The translations under genes were made by a program, and so were the position numbers. Below are positions 1 to 5,263 of a stretch of DNA of 5,263 nt, one piece after another. The stretch's first letter is position 1. Each line of letters opens with the position of its first letter. The stretch comes from Lachnospiraceae bacterium (GTDB lineage: Bacteria > Bacillota_A > Clostridia > Lachnospirales > Lachnospiraceae), in the NCBI GenBank assembly GCA_017958245.1, contig JAGDDC010000280.1, positions 1 to 5,263 on the forward strand, read 5' to 3'. Under the pieces are notes generated by a model. It ran no database searches. It was not told the DNA's origin and was given only the letters and a program-made list of their open reading frames with translations.

Positions 1-1022
1 AGTGCCGTGTTTTCGGGGAAGAAGAACGGATATGTTCCCTCCTTGAACTCGATCAGCGGAAGTCCCGTCGCCTGCATCTCGTAAGGTACGAGTGAGATGT
101 TGCTCATGGACGCCACCATTCCGAAATCTGCCTCGCCGTAAAGCTTGGCGAGTTCCTCGTGCGTGAGCTGTCCGAGATTGCGTCCGCCGGGGATCCTGTA
201 GGTTCCGGCTTCTCCGAAGTACCTCACGTCAAGCGTGATCCCCTTCTTGGCAAGCTCGGAAGCCGTGTTGGTCAGGATGTAAGGGATAAGGTTCGGAAGA
301 CGTTTGCCGTAGTATTTGACATAAACCGCAAGGGTGATCGTCTTCTTGTCTCTGTAGCTGTCGTAATCCCTCTCTGCCGCCTTGTATTCCTTGGCCTCGT
401 AAGGGAAGGATATCACGTCGATCGGTGAAACAGGTTCTGTCTCCCTCTCGATCATCATCTTGTTCCATGCGCCGAGGCTGACCATGTGAAGTCCCTGGGA
501 GTAGGTGCTGCGGCTCATGAGGAACTCCTCGCCGAACTTGTAGAAGTAGGGCTCGTAGTCCTGAACAAAGTACATCCTGTAGGTATCGAGCTTCTTGGCA
601 TAGGATACGGTATCCCATGAGGAAGCCACCACGATATCGGGCATCACGTACTTCTTCCCGATACCCGAAACATAACTGTCAAACGAGGCGAAGCTTCCTT
701 CGTAATCCGGAAGGTTCGAAGCCGCGCAGAGCTTCATCTCCGCAACGCTCTGAGGCTTGTAGACGAGGTAAAGAACCTTCATGCCCTTCTTAGCGAGCCT
801 GGTTCCGAGTCTCAGGATCGAGGTCTGTCCGCCGTGGAAGCGTACCATCCTCGTGATCACGAACGCTATCGTGTTCATGCCCTTCATGGGCGGATTCTCC
901 ACGGTGCTCGCGTCGTAACCGTCAAAAACAGTCTCCATGCGGCGCCTGCCCACAAGGTACTGGGCGTTGTGCATCAGAGAAAGTGTCTTACGTTTCAGTT
1001 CGCGTACAAATGCTTCTTTCAT
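1..1022 (-). CDS. WsaF-like family 4 glycosyltransferase (rhamnosyltransferase-type), 3' end outside window
   Basis: My minus-strand translation gives 340 codons with no stop before the left edge, so the C-terminus is missing. The N-terminal half has the glycine-rich donor/acceptor loop of GT-B enzymes at about residues 58-73 (HGGQTSILRLG) and the segment FVQDYEPYF at 152-160, which I recognise as typical of WsaF, the dTDP-rhamnose-dependent rhamnosyltransferase of Geobacillus S-layer glycan assembly. The second Rossmann domain begins near residue 228. It ends with LVPYEMQATGLPLIEF (311-326), the usual nucleotide-sugar-binding E-x(n)-G-x-P region of GT4 enzymes. WsaF-type proteins are about 400 residues or more, so roughly 60-80 residues should lie beyond the edge. 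The ATG at 1022 is favoured by an AGAGGA site six bases upstream, and an in-frame stop lies just above it. No signal peptide or membrane helix is evident, so it should act in the cytoplasm on a lipid-linked glycan. The family call is firm; rhamnose as the sugar is inference. Confidence 0.85.
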   Translation of the reverse strand, partial: MKEAFVRELKRKTLSLMHNAQYLVGRRRMETVFDGYDASTVENPPMKGMNTIAFVITRMVRFHGGQTSILRLGTRLAKKGMKVLYLVYKPQSVAEMKLCAASNLPDYEGSFASFDSYVSGIGKKYVMPDIVVASSWDTVSYAKKLDTYRMYFVQDYEPYFYKFGEEFLMSRSTYSQGLHMVSLGAWNKMMIERETEPVSPIDVISFPYEAKEYKAAERDYDSYRDKKTITLAVYVKYYGKRLPNLIPYILTNTASELAKKGITLDVRYFGEAGTYRIPGGRNLGQLTHEELAKLYGEADFGMVASMSNISLVPYEMQATGLPLIEFKEGTYPFFFPENTA

Positions 1023-1028
1023 CAATGA

Positions 1029-1034
1029 TCCTCT
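1029..1034 (-). promoter_or_regulatory. Ribosome-binding site of the WsaF-like gene, overlapping the upstream stop codon
   Basis: On the minus strand AGAGGA sits six bases before the ATG at 1022. Its first base is the last base of the TAA stop of the preceding gene (1036-1034). Ribosomes finishing the upstream gene would therefore stop on this site, which favours translational coupling (inference). The site also decides the start, because the upstream reading frame closes at a TGA a few codons earlier. Confidence 0.75.
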
Positions 1035-2266
1035 TATAAAAATGTTTCAAGCTTCCGTGCGGTGCGTTCCGAGGCGTGTCCGTCCTCAAAGCCCGCGAAT
1101 CTCTCCTTGAAGGCTCGCCTCTTCTCCTGCCACTTGAGGCTCTCGGTGCCACCTTCCGAAAGATCCTTTATGTCATTTATCAAACTCTCCGTATCGCGCG
1201 AGAGCGGTCCGGGAGCTTCCTTTTCAAAATCAAAATACCAGCCTCTCAGCTCATCCCTGTAACGCTCGAGGTCGTAGGTGTAAAAGAACATGGGTCTGTC
1301 GAGCAGCGCGTAGTCGAACATTACCGAAGAGTAGTCGGTGATGAGTGCGTCCGCTTCGGCAAAAAGCCCCGCTATATCCTCCGAGCTGTCCGCAACACGC
1401 AGGAATCCGCTATCGATACAGCTTGCGGGGAATGCGTCCTTGTCGCACTTGACCAGGTAGTGAAGCTTAACCACCAGCTTCCATTCATTGCCGAGAGCCT
1501 TTTCGAGCGCCTCTATGTCAAGGCTCGGAGTGTAGCCGTACCACCAGCCCTCTCCGCTGTGGACATCGTCACGCCATGTGGGCGCGTAGAGCAGCGTCTT
1601 CTTAGGGGTGTCGCCTGCCCACGGACCACTCGCCCTTTCCTTCCCTGCGAAGAGCACATCGTTGCGGGGGTAACCGCATTCGAGGACCTCCCCGTCATAG
1701 GAAAAGCAACGTCTGAAAACTTCTGTCGTAAAGGGCGATGCCGAAAGCAGAACGTTCCACTTGGCGCTTTCCGCGGCAACCTTAGACTTGTACTTTGCAA
1801 GCGCTTTGCCGGCATCCTCGCGGGCGGCCGCATCGCTCCCCGTTTCCGCCTTCATCGAGAAGGTCTCGATATCGGCACCGAGCTTCTTGAGCGGTGTTCC
1901 GTGCCATGTCTGAATGTAGCGCTGGCTTTTCTTCCTGACCAGATATCCCTCGTGGCGGGTATCGAAGACCCAAACCCTTGCCCGGGACATCAGTATGTAA
2001 TAAGAGATCGTTCCGTAGATGACGATCCGGCAATCCGGCATCCCGGGAAGTCCCTTCCTGAGTGCCTCCCGCGTGAAGACCCACACCGGGACGTAAGGCT
2101 TGTCCGGCTTGTTGTCTCTCATCCACTCGTAAACGGCGCGGACCGACCCCGAATAGCTCTTACCCATGAAGCTGTCAAAAACGACAAGTCCCTTTTTCAC
2201 GGGTATCAGGTGGGTCAGGCACCTGTAGACGGCCACAACCAAGGCCTTCACAAATCTTTTCACCAT
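1034..2266 (-). CDS. CDP-glycerol glycerophosphotransferase family protein (TagF/TagB-like), single domain
   Basis: This 410-residue protein is expected to transfer glycerol-phosphate (or a related polyol-phosphate) from a CDP-activated donor to a lipid-linked polymer at the inner membrane face. Family motifs appear in order: QTWHGTPLKKL (119-129), CGYPRND (197-203), YAPTWRD (227-233), VKLHY (266-270), TDYSSVMFDYA (310-320), LRGWYFDFE (340-348) and a C-terminal DGHASERT (395-402). The two histidines known to be critical in TagF-like enzymes correspond to H122 and H269. Residues 5-21 are hydrophobic with basic residues and may form a peripheral membrane contact; there is no signal peptide. Its length is close to TagB-like primases and single-domain enzymes and shorter than TagF polymerases. 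The ATG at 2266 has GGAGA seven bases upstream. The gene starts 13 bases after the fusion gene and ends 11 bases before the WsaF-like gene. Primase, polymerase or side-chain transferase roles cannot be told apart from sequence alone, and ribitol-phosphate is also possible. Confidence 0.93.
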   Translation of the reverse strand: MVKRFVKALVVAVYRCLTHLIPVKKGLVVFDSFMGKSYSGSVRAVYEWMRDNKPDKPYVPVWVFTREALRKGLPGMPDCRIVIYGTISYYILMSRARVWVFDTRHEGYLVRKKSQRYIQTWHGTPLKKLGADIETFSMKAETGSDAAAREDAGKALAKYKSKVAAESAKWNVLLSASPFTTEVFRRCFSYDGEVLECGYPRNDVLFAGKERASGPWAGDTPKKTLLYAPTWRDDVHSGEGWWYGYTPSLDIEALEKALGNEWKLVVKLHYLVKCDKDAFPASCIDSGFLRVADSSEDIAGLFAEADALITDYSSVMFDYALLDRPMFFYTYDLERYRDELRGWYFDFEKEAPGPLSRDTESLINDIKDLSEGGTESLKWQEKRRAFKERFAGFEDGHASERTARKLETFL

Positions 2267-2272
2267 AGATGA

Positions 2273-2277
2273 TCTCC
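2273..2277 (-). promoter_or_regulatory. Ribosome-binding site of the single-domain glycerophosphotransferase gene
   Basis: GGAGA on the minus strand lies six to seven bases before the ATG at 2266 and immediately after the TGA of the upstream gene (2282-2280). This spacing supports the start and close coupling within the operon. Confidence 0.75.
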
Positions 2278-2279
2278 GC

Positions 2280-4349
2280 TCAGTTCTTGACTACGTGCTC
2301 CTCAATAAACTCAACTACCCTCTTCGATGCCTGCGCGTCACCCGGTCCGGCGAAGAAACTGCCCATCGCGTTAAAACGCTCGAGATATGGTGCGAAGAAG
2401 TCCTCGCTCTTGCCGAGCACCTCCGCGAGCTCGTCCTGCGTCCTCACAACAGGTCCGGGGCAGTAGCTCTCCATGTCGAAGTAAAGTCCGCGCAGCTCGC
2501 CGCCGTACTCTTCTTCGTCGAAAGCGTAGAAGATGATGGGACGGCCGAGTATCGCGTAGTCAAAGAATACCGACGAGTAATCGGTGATCAGCACGTCACT
2601 CGCGAGGTAGAGGTCGTTGATATCATCGTAACCGCTCATGTCGACGGCATTGTCACCGAACGTTTCCTTAAGCCCCTCAGTCCCCGACACAAAGTAATGC
2701 ATCCTGAGGACGAAGAAGGTATCAGGAACCTTCGAAATAAACTCTTTATCAAACGGAAGGGCCATTTCGTAGTTGCCGCTTCCCTTAAATCTGTTGTCAC
2801 GCCATGTCGGTGCGTAGAGCACCACGCGTTTGTCCGCGGGGAGTCCGAGCTTCTCCCGTAACAGGCGCTTTGTCTCAGCATCGACGCCCTCTCTGAGGCG
2901 GTCGTTGCGGGGATATCCAAGCTCTGCGATACGCTCCTTCGGCAACATGAACGCGCGCTCAAACACTGATGTCGAGTACTCGTTCCCGGACAGGAGCCAG
3001 TCCCACTTCCGTGACTGATCGTAAAAGATCTTCTTGTAACCCGGGCTTGCGGTATAAACGTCATCCATATCGAAGACGAGCTTTTTGAGAGGCGTACCGT
3101 GCCACGTCTCAAAGAAGAGCTGACCCTTTCTCTTAACATACCAGGATGGCTGGCGCATGTTGCTCACAAGTATCCCTGCGCGTGCCAGCGCGAGCATGTA
3201 CCGCATGGTTCCGGGCTTCACGCTCTTGTGCTTCCCGGGGATCGCACTCCTCCCGGCCCTGCCGATACTCCAGGCGAACCTGCGTCCCTCAGTGTTGTGC
3301 GCGATCCAGTACTCGTAGATATAGCGGCAGCTGTCGCCGTAGAGGTCACCGTTGAAGCTCTCGAAGAACACGAGGTCCTTACGGACACGCGTCCTAAGCG
3401 CGATCTTGCGGTAAAAAGCGAGCCTCCACTGGTCTTTCGAACCGAAAAGCCCCTTCTTTTTCTTCCTGAATCTGATCTTGCGCGCCGCCTTAAGGGCCTT
3501 GCCGCGGTCACCGTCCGCGAGCGCGAGCAGGATCCTGCGTCTTCCCTTGTCGGGGATCTCTTTTATAACGCTTATGTCAACCGACCCCAGCGCCTTCGCG
3601 GCCCCTGCCGCGTCCTCCTCCGTAAATGCGGGGCAGGCGTAAAGCCCGGCGGGCGAATTGTCCCCCGTCAGGATCTTTTCGAAGAAAGCGCCCGCGCATT
3701 CAACGAGCTTCACAGCGCCGTTCGAGTGTCCTCTCTCCGCAGCCAGCGTGAAAGAGGTGCAGAACTGTGACACTCTGTCACTGCTTTCCTCCTGCGAAAG
3801 GGAGGGGAGGTTAATAGGATCGTTATGAATTCTTTTATAGTAGGTTATCCCGGGAGCCTTGACGAAGCCGGTGCTGTCGAGCAGCTCGGTCATAAACGTC
3901 AGCTCGCTGTAATACCTGAAACGCTCCGGGAATCTCTTCTTCGGGATAAGCTTTGCGGGGATCACGAGTCCGACGACTCTCTGCGCGATGGGGATATCGA
4001 GCTCGAACGAAGGGTTCGGGACTCTCTTCTCCATAACGGCGTCCCTGCAGTAATATGTTCCTTTAAGGTCAAGCACCGTCACCGCGTCGGGGTTCTTCAG
4101 TGCTTCTTCCATGGCTCTTGCGATATCGCCCGGCAGGAAGAAGTCGTCGCTGTCGAGGAACATCACGAAGTCTCCCGAGCAGCGCTCGAGACCGCCGTTG
4201 CGCGCAAAAGCCACGCCCCTCGGCTCCATGGGGTCATCATCACTGACTATCACTTCAACATCCTCGCAGCCGCCGTCCCTGATACCGTCAAGGCAGTCGC
4301 GAAGATATTGTTCGCCTCTGTAGTAAGGTATGATAATGCTGAGTTTCAT
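2280..4349 (-). CDS. Bifunctional GT2 glycosyltransferase fused to a CDP-glycerol glycerophosphotransferase domain
   Basis: This 689-residue protein joins two enzymes. Residues 1-175 are a family 2 glycosyltransferase: the start MKLSIIIPYYRGEQYL, the acidic SDDDP (36-40), ARNGGL (49-54) and the metal/nucleotide-sugar motif FLDSDDF (64-70). The usual acidic catalytic-base motif (often GED or ED) is represented by YYSELTF (147-153), so E149 is the candidate base. Residues 180-310 are a mostly helical linker ending in a basic patch, RFRKKKKGLF (293-302), possibly a membrane contact. Residues 320-689 are a TagF/TagB-like domain with ETWHGTPLKKL (414-424), LGYPRND (477-483), LYAPTWRD (511-518), RMHYF (549-553), TDYSSVFFDYA (589-599), LRGLYFDME (619-627) and DAQASKR (671-677). 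The critical histidines are H417 and H551. I chose the ATG at 4349 rather than the GTG six bases earlier because it leaves room for a G-rich ribosome site and gives the canonical GT2 N-terminus. The gene lies 33 bases after the ATPase gene. The domain calls are firm; the sugar and polyol substrates are unknown. Confidence 0.93.
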   Translation of the reverse strand: MKLSIIIPYYRGEQYLRDCLDGIRDGGCEDVEVIVSDDDPMEPRGVAFARNGGLERCSGDFVMFLDSDDFFLPGDIARAMEEALKNPDAVTVLDLKGTYYCRDAVMEKRVPNPSFELDIPIAQRVVGLVIPAKLIPKKRFPERFRYYSELTFMTELLDSTGFVKAPGITYYKRIHNDPINLPSLSQEESSDRVSQFCTSFTLAAERGHSNGAVKLVECAGAFFEKILTGDNSPAGLYACPAFTEEDAAGAAKALGSVDISVIKEIPDKGRRRILLALADGDRGKALKAARKIRFRKKKKGLFGSKDQWRLAFYRKIALRTRVRKDLVFFESFNGDLYGDSCRYIYEYWIAHNTEGRRFAWSIGRAGRSAIPGKHKSVKPGTMRYMLALARAGILVSNMRQPSWYVKRKGQLFFETWHGTPLKKLVFDMDDVYTASPGYKKIFYDQSRKWDWLLSGNEYSTSVFERAFMLPKERIAELGYPRNDRLREGVDAETKRLLREKLGLPADKRVVLYAPTWRDNRFKGSGNYEMALPFDKEFISKVPDTFFVLRMHYFVSGTEGLKETFGDNAVDMSGYDDINDLYLASDVLITDYSSVFFDYAILGRPIIFYAFDEEEYGGELRGLYFDMESYCPGPVVRTQDELAEVLGKSEDFFAPYLERFNAMGSFFAGPGDAQASKRVVEFIEEHVVKN

Positions 4350-4354
4350 TCCCA

Positions 4355-4359
4355 CCCCC
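4355..4359 (-). promoter_or_regulatory. Weak G-rich ribosome-binding site of the GT2-glycerophosphotransferase gene
   Basis: A GGGGG run lies five bases before the ATG at 4349 on the minus strand. It matches the AGGAGG consensus less well than the sites of the two downstream genes, so initiation may be weaker or partly coupled to the ATPase gene. It overlaps the alternative GTG start (4355-4353), which would have its G-run directly adjacent and no spacer; this argues against the GTG. Confidence 0.45.
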
Positions 4360-4382
4360 GCAGTTTACGGACCGGACCCGTA

Positions 4383-5263
4383 TCAGTTCTGTTTGTCCTT
4401 GTTGATCATCTCCTCGTACTGATCGCAGATCTCTTCGGCTTTGCCGGATGCTATGAGTCTGCCGTGCTCGAGGATGATCGCCTTGTTGCAGATCGATCTG
4501 ACCTGATCGCTCTGGTGCGATACGAGCAGAACCGTAACTCCGCTCTTCATCATCTTCTTGAGCTTGTTCGCGCTCTTCTTCTTGAACTTCGCATCTCCTA
4601 CCGAAAGAACCTCGTCAAGGATAAGGATCTGCGGATCGACGATCGTAGCGATCGAGAATCCGAGTCTCGCCCTCATTCCCGAGGAATAGTTCTTAACGGG
4701 GACATTTATAAAATCTCCGAGTTCGGAGAATTTGACTATCTCATCAAACTTCTCGCGGATGAAATCACGCTTGTAGCCGAGCATGCTCCCGTAGAGGTAG
4801 ATGTTCTCGGCTCCCGTGTAATCCTTGTCGAAGCCGGCGCCGAGCTCGAGGAGCGGTACGACGCTTTCCTTGACGGTCACCGTTCCTTCGGTGGCCTTTA
4901 AAACTCCCGCTATTACCTTAAGGAGTGTACTCTTGCCGGCACCGTTTAGTCCGAGTATCCCGACACGGTCGCCCTTGCGGATCGAAAACGTCACATCCTT
5001 AAGAGCCCAGAATTCTTTATACTTGAGGTCCCTGTGAACAAGTCTGATGAAATACTCCTTCAGGGAATCGACCTTCTGTTCCGCCATGTTGAAGCGGACG
5101 CCGAGGCCCTCTATCTCTATCACCTTTTTCGCAGGCTTTTTCTTTTTCTTGGGTTTCTTCTTCTCTTCAGTAGCGGGTTTCTCACCCGTTGTCTCAGCTT
5201 CCGGTACCGCAGCGGCCGGCTGTGCGTCCGCAGTCACCGGGGCTGTATTGCTTTCGGCGGTCG
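4383..5263 (-). CDS. ABC-transporter ATPase of the Wzt/TagH polysaccharide/teichoic acid export family, 5' end outside window
   Basis: This subunit would power export of a lipid-linked polysaccharide or teichoic acid together with a Wzm/TagG-type permease, expected upstream (right) of the window. Residues are numbered from the GTG at 5237. The ABC domain starts at VIEIEGLGVRFN (39-50), followed by Walker A GLNGAGKST (96-104), the family-typical Q-loop region LLELGAGF (129-136) with E131 at the usual glutamine position, signature SSGMR (185-189), Walker B ILILDE (204-209), D-loop SVGD (212-215) and switch histidine H241. The protein ends soon after the ATPase core, so it lacks the C-terminal glycan-binding domain of some Wzt proteins and the extra C-terminal domain of Bacillus TagH. 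Before the core is an unusual Ala/Pro/Glu/Thr-rich stretch leading into a lysine-rich tract (26-38). The frame stays open to the right edge and the GTG has no ribosome site, so the true start probably lies outside the window. The ATPase family is certain; the exported polymer is inferred from the neighbours. Confidence 0.92.
   Translation of the reverse strand, partial: TAESNTAPVTADAQPAAAVPEAETTGEKPATEEKKKPKKKKKPAKKVIEIEGLGVRFNMAEQKVDSLKEYFIRLVHRDLKYKEFWALKDVTFSIRKGDRVGILGLNGAGKSTLLKVIAGVLKATEGTVTVKESVVPLLELGAGFDKDYTGAENIYLYGSMLGYKRDFIREKFDEIVKFSELGDFINVPVKNYSSGMRARLGFSIATIVDPQILILDEVLSVGDAKFKKKSANKLKKMMKSGVTVLLVSHQSDQVRSICNKAIILEHGRLIASGKAEEICDQYEEMINKDKQN

Noticed and set aside
229..618. 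Minus-strand open frame (129 codons) inside the WsaF-like gene in another frame
   Set aside because: The WsaF-like frame across the same bases is continuous and carries family motifs; this frame has an unnatural composition.
1076..2272. Long plus-strand open frame (398 codons) opposite the single-domain glycerophosphotransferase gene
   Set aside because: It mirrors the real gene almost end to end, shows no family motif, and is explained by G/C-rich third codon positions that remove stops on the opposite strand.
3099..3770. Plus-strand open frame (223 codons) opposite the middle of the fusion gene
   Set aside because: It lies wholly within a confirmed coding region, has no motif and no convincing ribosome site.
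4353..4355. GTG as start of the GT2-glycerophosphotransferase gene
   Set aside because: Only two codons upstream of an ATG that gives the classic GT2 N-terminus; the G-run abuts the GTG with no spacer.
4367..4381. Small inverted repeat between the ATPase and fusion genes as a terminator
   Set aside because: The perfect stem is only four base pairs and no U-run follows; it is too weak for a terminator and sits inside a tight operon.
3825..4901. Plus-strand open frame (358 codons) spanning the GT2 and ATPase genes
   Set aside because: It crosses the boundary of two well-supported minus-strand genes and has no recognisable domain; it is a shadow of their codon bias.
5235..5237. GTG as start of the ATPase gene
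   Set aside because: No ribosome-binding site precedes it and the frame stays open with similar Ala/Pro/Thr-rich composition to the edge, so it is probably an internal valine.

Overview
This window is the inside of one cell-surface glycopolymer gene cluster. Four genes fill almost all of it, and all are read on the minus strand, so transcription runs from the right edge to the left edge. In that order they are: an ABC-transporter ATPase of the Wzt/TagH polysaccharide and teichoic acid export type (open at the right edge); a two-domain protein joining a family 2 glycosyltransferase to a CDP-glycerol:poly(glycerophosphate) glycerophosphotransferase-type domain; a second, single-domain glycerophosphotransferase-type protein; and a WsaF-like family 4 glycosyltransferase (open at the left edge). 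The three intergenic gaps are 33, 13 and 11 bases. Each holds a ribosome-binding site or a weak candidate for one, and none holds a convincing terminator or promoter, so this reads as one operon segment. No stretch over 300 bases lacks a gene. I see no RNA gene, mobile element, CRISPR array or attachment site.

The organism is most likely a Gram-positive anaerobe of the Clostridia type (for example Lachnospiraceae or relatives) with a fairly GC-rich genome. This is inference. It rests on the TagF/TagB-like domains, the GT2-glycerophosphotransferase fusion layout I associate with Clostridia and some Actinobacteria, the purine-rich Shine-Dalgarno sites and the mixed codon use. A genus cannot be named from the sequence.

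Working model (inference): cytoplasmic enzymes build a lipid-linked polymer. The WsaF-like enzyme would add a deoxyhexose such as rhamnose. The GT2 domain would add another sugar. The two TagF/TagB-like domains would transfer glycerol-phosphate, or a related polyol-phosphate, from a CDP-activated donor. The ATPase, with a permease expected to the right of the window, would export the product. The combination suggests a teichoic-acid-like or glycerol-phosphate-decorated wall polysaccharide. The parts belong to known families; the combination is more interesting than any single gene, and I found no clear evidence of an entirely new system.
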